The notes under the pieces: model-generated
Database searches by the model: none
Told to the model about the DNA's origin: nothing
The model's input: the letters and a program-made list of their open reading frames with translations, nothing else
Part shown: positions 16,053-25,375 of the stretch, piece by piece
Layout: each line of letters begins with the position of its first letter
How positions within the stretch are numbered: the stretch's first letter is position 1
Program-made: the position numbers and the translations under genes
Origin: Streptomyces vinaceus
GTDB lineage: Bacteria; Actinomycetota; Actinomycetes; Streptomycetales; Streptomycetaceae
Reading direction: 5' to 3'
Length of the DNA stretch: 64,000 nt
Assembly (NCBI RefSeq): GCF_008704935.1
Contig: NZ_CP023692.1
Span: forward strand, 3,762,001-3,826,000

Positions 16053-18227
16053 TCAGCGACCCATACGTCCGCGGACCATACCGACCATGGCGTTGAGCTC
16101 TTCGATGCGCATCCGCTTGGCCGCCACGAGGAAGACGGCGGCCAGTGCGACACCGCCGGCGGCCAACGCGGCGAAGGAGCCGGTGACTCCGCTGCCGAGC
16201 CACTGGGTGACCGCGTAGGCGGCCGCGCCCGCCACGGCGGCCGCGGGGACGCAGGCGCCCGTGAGGCGAGCGTAGGTGCGCATCACGTGGGCGCCGTCGA
16301 GGTCACCGCCCAGCCGGTTGCGCAGGCGCCGCCAGGCGACGCCGACGCCGACCGTATAGCCGAGGCCGTAGGCGGCGGCCATGCCGACGACGGCCCAGCG
16401 CGCGGGGAGCACGAAGAACGCGGCGGTGGAGACGGCCGCGTTGACGCCGGCGACGATGACCGTGTTGTAGAAGGGCGTCCGGGTGTCCTCGTAGGCGTAG
16501 AACCCGCGCAGGACGACGTACTGGACGGAGTACGGGATGAGTCCGAGGCCGAAGGCCATCAGGACGTAGCCGATGTTCTGGGCGCCGGATCCGGAACCGG
16601 CGTACAGCAGCGTGGCCATGGGGACGCCGAGGGCGAGGAAAGCGAAGGCGCACGGCACGATCGCGACGGCCGAAGTACGCAGCCCGTAGGAGATGTCGTC
16701 GCGCACGGCGGCCGCGTCCCCGTCGTGGGCGGAGCGGGAGATGCGCGGCAGCACCGCCGTCATGACGGAGACGGTGATGATGGCCTGCGGCATCTGCCAC
16801 AGCAGCAGCGCGTAGTTGTAGGCGGTGATGCCCGTGCCGGGGTGGCCCTGCTTCTCGGCTACGGATCCGGCCCAGGTGGCCAGCTGCGTCACGACGACGA
16901 GGCCGACCTGGTTGGCCAGGACGAAGAAGAACGTCCACTTGGCCAGGCGGGCGGCCTTGCCGAGGCCGTGGCCCCGCCAGTCGAAGCGCAGGCGCGGCCG
17001 GAAGCCGGCGTCGCGCAGGTAGGGCAGCATCGCGAGCGCCTGGACGGTCAGGCCCAGGAGGGTGCCGAGACCCAACAGGCGGACGCCCTCGGCGGTGACG
17101 GTGGTCGCGTTGACCCCGGAGGTGGTGAAGCCGCCGAAGGCCCAGATGAAGGCGCCGAACGTGGCGATGACGACGATGTTGTTGAGGACGGGGGTCCACA
17201 TCATCGCGCCGAACCGGCCGCGTGCGTTGAGGATCTGACCGAGGACCACGTGCACGCCCATGAAGAACATGGTCGGCAGGCAGTAACGGGCGAAGGCGAC
17301 CGCGACCTCCATCTGCTGGGGGTCGGACGCGAGCTTCGGCGACATCATCGTGATGAACACCGGCGCGGCCAGGACGCAGATGGTGGTGATGGCCGCCAGC
17401 AGCACGACGACGAGCGTCAGGAGGCGGTTGGCGTAGGCCTCGCCCCCGTCGTCGTCCTGCTTCATGGCCCGCACCAGCTGCGGGATGAAGACGGCGTTGA
17501 GCGCACCGCCACCGACGAGCACGTAGATCATCGTCGGCAGGGTGTTGGCGATCTGGTACGTGTCGTTGAACGTGCCGACGCCGATGGCACCCGCGATGAC
17601 GAGGGTCCGCAGGAAGCCGGTGATGCGGGAGACGATCGTGCCGGCGGCCATGAGGGCGCTGGACTTGAGCAGGCTGGAGGCGCGGCCGGCCGGCTTGCTC
17701 GGCGCCGGGACGGCGACGGGGGCGTCCTCGGTGGAGGTGCCGGGAGTGCCCTGCTGATCCCGGTAGAGGTGTGCGAAGGCGTCCGGCTCGGGCTTCTCGT
17801 CCGCCGCCTTGGTGACCAGGGAGTCCACTCCGACGAACTGGGTGGTCGTCGCGTGGTCGCCGTAGGGCAGGTGCCGTGAGGGTCCGTCCGGCTCGGGCGG
17901 CGGGGTCTGGGCCCACACCTGCGGGTCGGGGGCGTGTACGGGGGCCTGGGGGGCCGCGTAGAGCGGTCCGGGCTCCTGGTAGGTGCCGGGCGGCGGCGGA
18001 GGGTGCGAGGCCCGGTCGTAGAGGACCTCGGCGACGGGGTCCTGGGCCGACAGGTCCTGGGACCGGTACGGGTCGTAGTCGTAGGCGTCCTGGACGTACG
18101 GGTCACGGTCCGGCGCGGGGGCAGGCACGGGGACCTGCCCGGCCACCGGGGTGCCCGGGGCAGTGCCCTGGTAGGGCGCGGGCCCACCAGTGCCCTGCGC
18201 CCGGTCACCGTCGTACGGCGCGTTCAT
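16053..18227 (-). CDS. murJ: Lipid II flippase MurJ (MviN family)
   Basis: 724 aa, ATG start. The first 190 residues are a disordered cytoplasmic Pro/Tyr/Gln/Asp-rich tail. About 14 membrane helices follow, beginning LLKSSALMAAGTIVSRITGFLRTLVIAGAIG, the MviN family signature. MurJ flips the peptidoglycan precursor lipid II to the outer face. Unlike the M. tuberculosis MviN of about 1180 residues it ends after the membrane domain. The pseudokinase and extracellular domains are in the next gene, 117 nt downstream. It lies 46 nt after the DUF6049 gene in the same direction, so these genes are probably co-transcribed. Confidence 0.94.
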   Translation of the reverse strand: MNAPYDGDRAQGTGGPAPYQGTAPGTPVAGQVPVPAPAPDRDPYVQDAYDYDPYRSQDLSAQDPVAEVLYDRASHPPPPPGTYQEPGPLYAAPQAPVHAPDPQVWAQTPPPEPDGPSRHLPYGDHATTTQFVGVDSLVTKAADEKPEPDAFAHLYRDQQGTPGTSTEDAPVAVPAPSKPAGRASSLLKSSALMAAGTIVSRITGFLRTLVIAGAIGVGTFNDTYQIANTLPTMIYVLVGGGALNAVFIPQLVRAMKQDDDGGEAYANRLLTLVVVLLAAITTICVLAAPVFITMMSPKLASDPQQMEVAVAFARYCLPTMFFMGVHVVLGQILNARGRFGAMMWTPVLNNIVVIATFGAFIWAFGGFTTSGVNATTVTAEGVRLLGLGTLLGLTVQALAMLPYLRDAGFRPRLRFDWRGHGLGKAARLAKWTFFFVLANQVGLVVVTQLATWAGSVAEKQGHPGTGITAYNYALLLWQMPQAIITVSVMTAVLPRISRSAHDGDAAAVRDDISYGLRTSAVAIVPCAFAFLALGVPMATLLYAGSGSGAQNIGYVLMAFGLGLIPYSVQYVVLRGFYAYEDTRTPFYNTVIVAGVNAAVSTAAFFVLPARWAVVGMAAAYGLGYTVGVGVAWRRLRNRLGGDLDGAHVMRTYARLTGACVPAAAVAGAAAYAVTQWLGSGVTGSFAALAAGGVALAAVFLVAAKRMRIEELNAMVGMVRGRMGR

Positions 18228-18273
18228 CGAAACCCCACCTCATCGTCCCCAGGCCGACCGGCCACGGCATCGC

Positions 18274-20541
18274 TCAACGGTCCACTGTCTCACCCGTGCC
18301 GGACGGCCCGGTGCTTTGCGCTCCGGTGTCCGGGGTCCCGTCACTCGGCTGCGTGCTCTCCTCGGCCGCCGCACGGGCGGCGACGCGCTTGCGGCTGGCG
18401 TACATCTTGATGCCCGCCAAGACGAGGAGGAGGACGCCGCCTGCGATGACGAGCATGACGGTCGGAGTGACCTCCGTGGCCTCCACGGTGAACTTGCGCG
18501 CCTTGCCGTAGGGAACGCCGTCCGTGGTGAAGAGCTGCGCGGTGACCTCGACGGGACCGCTTGCGGTGGCGTTGGCGGTGAACTTGACCGTCTGGCTGTG
18601 CCCGCCCGTGACGTTCACCTCCTGCTCGGCCTGGCCGCTGTCGCCGAACATCAGGCGGGTCGGGTTGGCCGACTTCACCCGCAGGACGAGGTTGTGGACG
18701 TCCTGGACGAGGCTGTTCTGGACGCTGACCGGGATGGTCGCGCTGTGTCCGGACAGGGTGGCGTCGGATTTAGGGACGACCTTGACCTTTTCCGTGAGAC
18801 CGAGCAGGTACTCCTGCACCTGGTCCCGGTAGAGCCGGGCCTCCTCCGGGCGGCCGCGCCACGAGGTGGACATCTCGCGGTTGGTGGTGTTGCCGAAGGG
18901 GATCTCCACGCGGTCGGGCGCGCTGAGGATCACCTTGAAGTGGTCCAGGGTGTTCTGGGTGGTGCGGATCTTCTCGAAAGCGGAGACCGGGAGCTCCGTC
19001 TTGCGCAGGGCTTCGGGGTACTGGCCCGCGCCCGGGACCTGGGTGTTGACGCCCGGGTCGGGCTTGGCCGCGGCCGCCGTGTCGAGGTCGGCCGGCTGGG
19101 TCCAGCGGCCCGCCTGCAGGCCCCGTACGGCGGCCGCCATCGTCTGAGCCTGGCTGGTGGTCGGCATCCGCTGCGGGGTGACCACGAAGCTGCGCTGGTT
19201 GTCGGTCTTCTGCAGGTTCAGGGCGAGGCTCTGGGCGAGGAAGCGCTGCACGGCCAGCGTGGCGTCCCCGGCGTTCAGCATGTTGCCCTGGAAGGCGGTC
19301 GAGAGGTCGGCGTCGGCGACGACCGCGGTGGTGCCCGCGCCGATGGGACGGGCCGCGGAGGGCGTGTAGCCGAGGGCCCCGGTCTCCTGGAGGCTGTCGC
19401 TGCGCGTCAGGACGTTGTGGGCGCCCGCCGAGGTCGCCACGTTGACGATCGACGGGTCGATGGCGCCGTCCACGGGCCAGGAGAAGTCGGTGGACGGGGT
19501 GACGTGCAGGACGGTCTCCACGGCCTGCTTCGCCTTGTCGGTGGCCGGTCGCAGCTGGCCCAGGGTGCCCGAGACGTCCTTGCCCTGATGGGCGAGGGAG
19601 GCGATGTCGGGGTCGGCGAACGGCAGCGCGACGATCTTCTTGCCCTGGACCGCGGTCTCCAGGGCGCTCAGCCACTGCTCGGCGACGGCCTTGCTCTTGC
19701 CCTGGACGATCCGGCCGTCCGGCGTGCGGTACCGGTAGCCCTTGGTCATGGCGTCGACGGTGTAGAGCAGGTCGGGGTCGATGACCCAGGTGACGGGGAG
19801 GTCCTTGCCGAGGGCGACCATCTGCTGGAGGCGGCCGCCGGGCTTGAGCTCCTCGGTGAGGGAGTCGTCGAGGAAGACGGGGGTCTGGAGCTCGTCCGAG
19901 CCCGTCTCCGCCGTCAGGCGCGTGGTGGAGATCAGCGGCCACAGGTAGGTGAGCTGGGAGCGCTTGGCGGCTGCCTCCGGCTGCCAGGGCAGGAAGGTCC
20001 GCTTGATGCCGAGCACCTGCTCGTACTGGCGGCTCTCGGTCTCCCCGGACAGCGAGACGCCGAGCTGGTAGACCCCGTCCTTGTCCAGCTCCAGCTTGTT
20101 CACGGGGACGGTGAGCGTGAAGTCCTGCTTGACCTTGGACGGGAGCGAGGGGATCTTCACGGCGTAGGCCGGGTCGATCTCGCCGGGATCCGTGCCGGCC
20201 CGGAACCCGGCACGTTCCGCCGCCTCGTCGATGGAGGCGCGGTCGCCCAGGGCGGGCCCGACGCGCAGGCCCACGTGCGCGCCCGTGATCGTCTCGCGGC
20301 CGTTGTTGACCACGCTGCCGGAGATGGTGAGCGTGTCGCCCTTGACCGGGGCCGCGGGGGCCATACCGTCCAGCTGCACGTCGACGGTGCCCGCATCGGC
20401 CGCCTGGGCGGCCTGTGGGGCGGGTGAGTAGACCAGGGCGGCGAGCACGGGGGTTCCGGCCAGCAGGACGACTGCGCGCCGCAGCCAGCGGCGCCGGGCA
20501 GGTGCGGGGGATGCCCCCTGGATGTCTGCCGCCTCGGCCAC
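18274..20541 (-). CDS. DUF6049-family membrane-anchored envelope protein
   Basis: 755 aa, GTG start. A signal segment (RRRWLRRAVVLLAGTPVLAALVYSPAPQAAQA, about 17-48) is followed by a large extracytoplasmic region and a C-terminal membrane helix (VTPTVMLVIAGGVLLLVLAGIKMYASRKR, about 698-720) with a short charged tail. A Cys-poor, beta-rich sequence suggests Ig-like repeats (PVKGDTLTISGSVVNNGRETITGAHVGLRVG). It is the counterpart of mycobacterial Rv3909, conserved directly upstream of murJ, so a role in MurJ-dependent wall synthesis is likely but unproven. It diverges from pcnB. Confidence 0.85.
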   Translation of the reverse strand: MAEAADIQGASPAPARRRWLRRAVVLLAGTPVLAALVYSPAPQAAQAADAGTVDVQLDGMAPAAPVKGDTLTISGSVVNNGRETITGAHVGLRVGPALGDRASIDEAAERAGFRAGTDPGEIDPAYAVKIPSLPSKVKQDFTLTVPVNKLELDKDGVYQLGVSLSGETESRQYEQVLGIKRTFLPWQPEAAAKRSQLTYLWPLISTTRLTAETGSDELQTPVFLDDSLTEELKPGGRLQQMVALGKDLPVTWVIDPDLLYTVDAMTKGYRYRTPDGRIVQGKSKAVAEQWLSALETAVQGKKIVALPFADPDIASLAHQGKDVSGTLGQLRPATDKAKQAVETVLHVTPSTDFSWPVDGAIDPSIVNVATSAGAHNVLTRSDSLQETGALGYTPSAARPIGAGTTAVVADADLSTAFQGNMLNAGDATLAVQRFLAQSLALNLQKTDNQRSFVVTPQRMPTTSQAQTMAAAVRGLQAGRWTQPADLDTAAAAKPDPGVNTQVPGAGQYPEALRKTELPVSAFEKIRTTQNTLDHFKVILSAPDRVEIPFGNTTNREMSTSWRGRPEEARLYRDQVQEYLLGLTEKVKVVPKSDATLSGHSATIPVSVQNSLVQDVHNLVLRVKSANPTRLMFGDSGQAEQEVNVTGGHSQTVKFTANATASGPVEVTAQLFTTDGVPYGKARKFTVEATEVTPTVMLVIAGGVLLLVLAGIKMYASRKRVAARAAAEESTQPSDGTPDTGAQSTGPSGTGETVDR

Positions 20542-20726
20542 GCGCTAGCCCGTCCCTCGAAGTGTCAGTGGTCGTCGTTTGTGCGTCCACGCATGGTAAC
20601 GAGACCCGCTGTGCGCGAGTGCCGCGCCTTGCCCCACATGATCAGGGCCGGGCCGGGGGCGCCGCATGCCGGGGCGTCCGTAAACGCGGAAGCCCTCGCC
20701 GGGCGGGGCACGTACCCTTTTCTGTT

Positions 20727-22169
20727 GTGCCGAACGCCAACGAAGACAACCCCAGTGCCCTGAGTCAGGTGCAGCTCCGCGCGGTCAGTGAACTGCTGCG
20801 GGTCGCCCCTGTCGCCGACGAGCTCGGCCGCCGGTTCCAGCAGGCCGGCTTCCGCCTCGCCCTGGTCGGCGGGTCCGTACGCGATGCGCTGCTCGGGCGT
20901 CTCGGCAACGACCTCGACTTCACCACCGAGGCCCGCCCCGAGGACGTCCTGAAGATCGTCCGCCCGTGGGCCGACTCGGTCTGGGACGTGGGCATCGCCT
21001 TCGGCACGGTCGGAGCCCAGAAGGATGGCTTCCAGATCGAGGTGACCACGTACCGCTCGGAGTCCTACGACCGCACCTCGCGCAAGCCCGAGGTCTCCTA
21101 CGGCGACTCGATCGAGGAGGACCTGGTCCGCCGCGACTTCACCGTGAACGCGATGGCGGTCGCCCTCCCGGAGAAGGAGTTCGTGGACCCGCACGGGGGC
21201 CTGGAAGACCTCCAGGCGGGCGTTCTGCGCACTCCCGGCACCCCGGAGGACTCTTTCTCCGACGACCCGCTGCGCATGCTGCGTGCGGCGCGTTTCGCGG
21301 CCCAGCTCGACTTCGAGGTCGCCCCCGAGGTCGTGGCGGCGATGAAGGCGATGTCGGACCGGATCGAGATCGTCTCCGCGGAGCGGGTGCAGGGCGAGCT
21401 GAACAAGCTGCTGCTGTCCGCGCACCCGCGCAAGGGGCTGGGCCTGCTCGTGGACACCGGGCTGGCCGACCACGTGCTCCCCGAGCTTCCGGCCCTGCGG
21501 CTGGAGAGTGACGAACACCACCGGCACAAGGACGTCTACGACCACTCGCTGATCGTGCTGGAGCAGGCCATCGCGCTGGAGCACGACGGGCCGGACCTGG
21601 TGCTGCGGCTGGCGGCCCTGCTCCACGACATCGGCAAGCCGCGCACCCGCCGGTTCGAGAGCGACGGCCGGGTCTCCTTCCACCACCACGAGGTGGTGGG
21701 CGCGAAGATGACCAAGAAGCGGATGACCGCGCTGAAGTACTCGAACGACCTGGTCAAGGACGTGTCACGGCTGGTGGAGCTGCACCTGCGCTTCCACGGC
21801 TACGGGGACGGCGAATGGACCGACTCGGCGGTGCGGCGCTACGTCCGTGACGCCGGCCCGCTCCTGGACCGGCTGCACAAGCTCACCCGGTCCGACTGCA
21901 CCACGCGCAACAAGCGCAAGGCCAATGCCCTCTCCCGTACCTACGACGGCCTGGAGGAGCGCATCGCGCAGCTTCAGGAGCAGGAGGAGCTCGACGCGAT
22001 CCGGCCCGATCTTGACGGCAACCAGATCATGGAGGTCCTGGGCGTCGGTCCCGGCCCTGTGATCGGCAAGGCCTACGCGTTCCTGCTGGAGCTGCGGCTG
22101 GAGAACGGCCCGATGGAGCATGACGCCGCGGTCGCCGCCCTCAAGGAATGGTGGGCGGCGCAAGCCTGA
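20727..22169 (+). CDS. pcnB: CCA tRNA nucleotidyltransferase (PcnB/PcnA family)
   Basis: 480 aa from GTG 20727 (VPNANEDNPSALSQVQ). The nucleotidyltransferase head has ALVGGSVRDALLGRLGNDLDFTT, with catalytic D62 and D64, followed by the RRDFTVNAMA motif and the neck domain. A C-terminal HD domain carries LLHDIGKP (His300-Asp301). The protein adds or repairs the CCA end of tRNAs; HD-containing members also have phosphohydrolase activity. The gene is placed as in mycobacteria (Rv3907c), but no Nudix gene lies between it and the DUF6049 gene. The 185-nt gap holds only promoters. Confidence 0.93.
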   Translation: MPNANEDNPSALSQVQLRAVSELLRVAPVADELGRRFQQAGFRLALVGGSVRDALLGRLGNDLDFTTEARPEDVLKIVRPWADSVWDVGIAFGTVGAQKDGFQIEVTTYRSESYDRTSRKPEVSYGDSIEEDLVRRDFTVNAMAVALPEKEFVDPHGGLEDLQAGVLRTPGTPEDSFSDDPLRMLRAARFAAQLDFEVAPEVVAAMKAMSDRIEIVSAERVQGELNKLLLSAHPRKGLGLLVDTGLADHVLPELPALRLESDEHHRHKDVYDHSLIVLEQAIALEHDGPDLVLRLAALLHDIGKPRTRRFESDGRVSFHHHEVVGAKMTKKRMTALKYSNDLVKDVSRLVELHLRFHGYGDGEWTDSAVRRYVRDAGPLLDRLHKLTRSDCTTRNKRKANALSRTYDGLEERIAQLQEQEELDAIRPDLDGNQIMEVLGVGPGPVIGKAYAFLLELRLENGPMEHDAAVAALKEWWAAQA

Positions 22170-22175
22170 TCCGTG

Positions 22176-22217
22176 GTCGCCCGGTCGATGTTTCACGTGA
22201 AACATCGACCGGGCGAC
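22176..22217. terminator. 42-bp perfect palindrome centred on parS, between convergent genes
   Basis: The half-site at 22176-22196 is the exact reverse complement of 22197-22217. It lies between the stops of pcnB (22169) and the MFS gene (22230). In RNA it would form a long hairpin, so it can serve as a bidirectional terminator while its centre is parS site 6. Confidence 0.75.
22190..22203. other. parS: parS site 6
   Basis: Exact GTTTCACGTGAAAC at the centre of the 42-bp palindrome between pcnB and the MFS gene. Confidence 0.95.
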
Positions 22218-22229
22218 GCGTCGGATGAG

Positions 22230-23495
22230 TCAGGAGCGGGATCCGCGCCGCTGCAGGTAGACCGCGGTCAGCGCGTAGAGGACGGCCACGCTCATGATCA
22301 GCATGATGGAACGCCCGTCCGGCGGGAGCATCAGGGCGGCCACGGCGGCCGCACTCACGAACGCGACGTTGAAGAGCACGTCGTAGACGGAGAACACCCG
22401 GCCGCGGAAGTCGTCGTCCACGTGGGACTGGATGGCCGTGTCGGTGGAGATCTTGGCGCCCTGGGTGGCGAGGCCCAGCACGAAGGCGGCTGCCAGCATC
22501 GGACCGGGTGCGAAGAACAGGCCGAGCGGGGGTACGAGGACCGCCGCCCCGGCGGAGCAGGCCGTGATCCAGCCCCGGGTGCCCAGCCGGCCCACCAGCC
22601 AGGGGGTGATCAGGGCGGCGGCGAAGAATCCGGCCCCGGAGACGCCGACCGCGATGCCCAGCAGCGCGAGGCCGGCGGACTCGCTGTCCGCCCAGGCGTA
22701 CCGGCAGAGCATGAGCAGCGTCACGAACAGGGCCCCGTAGCAGAAGCGCATCAGGGTCATGGCGGTCAGTGTCTGGGCCGCCTCGCGGCGGGAGGCCAGG
22801 TGCCGCAGCCCTTCGGTCATGCCCCGGACGGTCAGGGCTATCCCCTGGGCCACGGTGGGGTGGACCTGGCCGGTGGGGTGGTCCGGGCCGAGCAGGCCCA
22901 CGGCCAGGCGCAGCGAGACCAGGGCCGCGCAGAGGTAGAGCCCCGCGCCCAGCAGCACGACCAGGGCGTTGGAGTCGGAGACCAGCAGCCGGACGAGGAA
23001 GGCCAGCCCTCCGCCGGCGACCGCCGCGAGCGTCCCGGCCGTGGGCGAGAGCGAGTTGGCCGTGACCAGTTGGGCGGGGGCGACGACACGGGGCAGGGAT
23101 GCGGCGAGCCCGGCCAGGACGAAGCGGTTGACGGCGGTGACCGACAGGGCCGAGGCGTAGAAGAGCCAGTCGGGGACGTGCACGACGATCAGCAGGCCGG
23201 TGACGCAGGCGAGGACCGCCCGGAGCAGGTTGCCGTAGAGGAAGACCTGGCGCCGTCGCCAGCGGTCGAGCAGTACTCCGGCGAACGGCCCGATCAACGA
23301 GTAGGGCAGCAGCAGAACCGCCATGGCCGAGGCGATGGCCGCCGGCGAGGTCTGCTTCTCGGGGGAGAACACCACGTACGTGGCGAGCGCCACCTGGTAC
23401 ACGCCGTCGGCGGCCTGCGAGAGCAGCCGTACGGCGAGCAGGTTGCGGAAATCCCTCAGGCGCAGGAGTACGCGCAGATCACGTACGACGGGCAT
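22230..23495 (-). CDS. MFS transporter
   Basis: 421 aa from ATG 23495; a GTG at 23510 would add five residues, and neither start has a clear ribosome site. The sequence is dominated by hydrophobic segments compatible with 10-12 membrane helices. The family loop between helices 2 and 3 reads LIGPFAGVLLDRWRRRQVFLYGNLLRA. It resembles the enterobactin-exporter-like (MFS_3) branch. Substrate unknown. The gene follows the ino1 terminator and runs convergently toward pcnB. Confidence 0.82.
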   Translation of the reverse strand: MPVVRDLRVLLRLRDFRNLLAVRLLSQAADGVYQVALATYVVFSPEKQTSPAAIASAMAVLLLPYSLIGPFAGVLLDRWRRRQVFLYGNLLRAVLACVTGLLIVVHVPDWLFYASALSVTAVNRFVLAGLAASLPRVVAPAQLVTANSLSPTAGTLAAVAGGGLAFLVRLLVSDSNALVVLLGAGLYLCAALVSLRLAVGLLGPDHPTGQVHPTVAQGIALTVRGMTEGLRHLASRREAAQTLTAMTLMRFCYGALFVTLLMLCRYAWADSESAGLALLGIAVGVSGAGFFAAALITPWLVGRLGTRGWITACSAGAAVLVPPLGLFFAPGPMLAAAFVLGLATQGAKISTDTAIQSHVDDDFRGRVFSVYDVLFNVAFVSAAAVAALMLPPDGRSIMLIMSVAVLYALTAVYLQRRGSRS

Positions 23496-23513
23496 GAGGG
23501 CAAGGGTCACATA

Positions 23514-23554
23514 CGCGGAGGGTCCCCGGGCACATTGCCCGGGGACCCTCCGCG
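23514..23554 (-). terminator. Terminator after ino1
   Basis: A perfect 19-bp stem (left arm 23514-23532, right arm 23536-23554) with a 3-nt loop, 46 nt past the ino1 stop. It is the longest stem-loop terminator I find in the window apart from the parS-centred palindrome. It ends 4 nt before a possible GTG start of the MFS gene. Confidence 0.85.
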
Positions 23555-23600
23555 GAAGAACAGTCGAAGACCAGGTGTCCGAAGACCCGTGGGGTCCGAC

Positions 23601-24683
23601 TTAGCGCTCGACCTCGCCCTTGATGAACTTCTCGACGTTCGCGTAAGCCTCGTCGTCGAAGTACTGCACCGGCGGGGACTTCATGAAGTAGCTCGAAGCC
23701 GACAGGATCGGGCCACCGATGCCGCGGTCCTTGGCGATCTTCGCGGCGCGCAGGGCGTCGATGATGACACCGGCGGAGTTCGGGGAGTCCCACACCTCAA
23801 GCTTGTACTCGAGGTTCAGCGGGACGTCGCCGAAGGCGCGGCCTTCGAGGCGGACGTAGGCCCACTTGCGGTCGTCGAGCCACGCCACGTAGTCGGACGG
23901 ACCGATGTGGACGTTCTTCTCGCCGAGCTCACGGTCGGGGATCTGCGAGGTGACGGCCTGCGTCTTGGAGATCTTCTTCGACTCCAGGCGGTCGCGCTCC
24001 AGCATGTTCTTGAAGTCCATGTTGCCGCCGACGTTGAGCTGCATGGTGCGCTCAAGACGGACACCGCGGTCTTCGAACAGCTTCGCCATCACGCGGTGCG
24101 TGATGGTGGCGCCGACCTGCGACTTGATGTCGTCGCCGACGATCGGGACACCGGCCTCGGTGAACTTGTCGGCCCACTCCTTGGTGCCGGCGATGAAGAC
24201 CGGGAGGGCGTTGACGAAGGCGACCTTGGCGTCGATGGCGCACTGGGCGTAGAACTTCGCCGCTTCCTCGGAACCGACGGGCAGGTAGCAGACCAGAACG
24301 TCGACCTCACGGTCCTTGAGGACCTGGACCACGTCGACCGGGGTCTCGGCGGACTCCTCGATCGTCATGCGGTAGTACTTGCCCAGGCCGTCCAGGGTGT
24401 GGCCGCGCTGCACGGTCACGCCCGCGTTGGGGACGTCGCAGATCTTGATGGTGTTGTTCTCGCTGGCGCCGATGGCGTCCGAAAGGTCGAGGCCGACCTT
24501 CTTCGCGTCGACGTCGAACGCGGCGACGAACTCGACGTCACCCACGTGGTAGTCGCCGAACTGGACGTGCATCAGACCGGGGACCTTGGCCGCCGGGTCG
24601 GCGTCCTTGTAGTACTCGACGCCCTGCACCAGCGAGGCGGCGCAGTTGCCCACGCCGACGATGGCTACGCGAACCGAACCCAT
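23601..24683 (-). CDS. ino1: Inositol-3-phosphate synthase
   Basis: 360 aa from ATG 24683 (MGSVRVAIVGVGNCAASLVQG), with AGGGAG upstream; the frame extends further but overlaps the padR end. It is the actinobacterial short form of Ino1: an N-terminal NAD-binding VGVGNCAASLVQG (9-21), then conserved GHTLDG and NVGGNMDFKNM segments. It converts glucose 6-phosphate to inositol 3-phosphate, the first step to phosphatidylinositol and mycothiol in actinomycetes. It lies 49 nt after a PadR regulator on the same strand, so it should be controlled by the operator upstream of padR. Confidence 0.95.
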   Translation of the reverse strand: MGSVRVAIVGVGNCAASLVQGVEYYKDADPAAKVPGLMHVQFGDYHVGDVEFVAAFDVDAKKVGLDLSDAIGASENNTIKICDVPNAGVTVQRGHTLDGLGKYYRMTIEESAETPVDVVQVLKDREVDVLVCYLPVGSEEAAKFYAQCAIDAKVAFVNALPVFIAGTKEWADKFTEAGVPIVGDDIKSQVGATITHRVMAKLFEDRGVRLERTMQLNVGGNMDFKNMLERDRLESKKISKTQAVTSQIPDRELGEKNVHIGPSDYVAWLDDRKWAYVRLEGRAFGDVPLNLEYKLEVWDSPNSAGVIIDALRAAKIAKDRGIGGPILSASSYFMKSPPVQYFDDEAYANVEKFIKGEVER

Positions 24684-24732
24684 TCCGGTTGCTCCCTGTT
24701 CGTTCTTGGACGAGGCCTGCGAGATGCAGGCC

Positions 24733-25335
24733 TCACTTTGCAGTTTCGTCGGGCGGACCGGGGTTTCTCCGATCCCGTCCCGCCCGCTCACTCTCGATGA
24801 GCTCGTTCAGCCAGCGCACTTCGCGCTCCACGGACTCCATGCCGTGTCGCTGCAGCTCAAGCGTGTAGTCGTCGAGCCGCTCCCGTGTACGGGCGAGCGA
24901 GGCGCGCATCTTCTCCAGGCGCTCCTCCAGCCGGCTGCGGCGGCCCTCCAGGACCCGCATGCGCACGTCCCGTTCGGTCTGACCGAAGAAGGCGAAGCGC
25001 GCGGCGAAGGACTCGTCCTCCCAGGCGTCGGGGCCCGTGTGGGACAGGAGCTCTTCGAAGTGCTCCTTACCCGCTGCCGTCAACCGGTAGACGATCTTGG
25101 CGCGGCGCCCTGCGAGTGAAGTGGCGAGAGCGTCTTCCGGGGCGTTGCCCGGTTCTTCGATCAACCAGCCGTTGGCGACCAACGTCTTGAGGCAGGGATA
25201 GAGCGTCCCGTAGCTGAACGCCCGGAACACCCCCAGTGAGGTGTTGAGCCGCTTGCGGAGCTCGTACCCGTGCATGGGGGATTCGCGGAGCAGGCCGAGG
25301 ACGGCGAACTCGAGGATGCCTGAGCGCCTGCTCAT
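24733..25335 (-). CDS. PadR-family transcriptional regulator
   Basis: 200 aa from ATG 25335 with GGGAGAGG upstream. The N-terminal winged-helix domain reads ILEFAVLGLLRESPMHGYELRKRL and YGTLYPCLKTLVANGWL (about 6-65), typical PadR. The C-terminal helical half (about 105-190) is coiled-coil-like and probably makes the dimer (MRVLEGRRSRLEERLEKMRASLARTRERLDDYTLELQRHGMESVEREVRWL). It is first in an operon with ino1, and a perfect inverted repeat sits 41 nt upstream. Autoregulation and control of ino1 are likely. Confidence 0.9.
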   Translation of the reverse strand: MSRRSGILEFAVLGLLRESPMHGYELRKRLNTSLGVFRAFSYGTLYPCLKTLVANGWLIEEPGNAPEDALATSLAGRRAKIVYRLTAAGKEHFEELLSHTGPDAWEDESFAARFAFFGQTERDVRMRVLEGRRSRLEERLEKMRASLARTRERLDDYTLELQRHGMESVEREVRWLNELIESERAGRDRRNPGPPDETAK

Positions 25336-25375
25336 CCGCCTGCCTCTCCCTCGCCCCTGAGTTTTATACCGAGCT

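Noticed and set aside
14583..17879. 1098-codon ORF antisense to the pseudokinase and murJ
   Set aside because: Spans two real genes and has no recognisable domain.
18190..20427. 745-codon ORF antisense to the DUF6049 gene
   Set aside because: Shadow ORF.
20542..20726. Missing Nudix gene between DUF6049 and pcnB, as in mycobacteria
   Set aside because: The gap is too short and has no Nudix box; absence appears normal for Streptomyces, so I did not score it.
22173..24800. 875-codon ORF antisense to MFS and ino1
   Set aside because: Shadow ORF crossing a strong terminator and a parS-centred palindrome.
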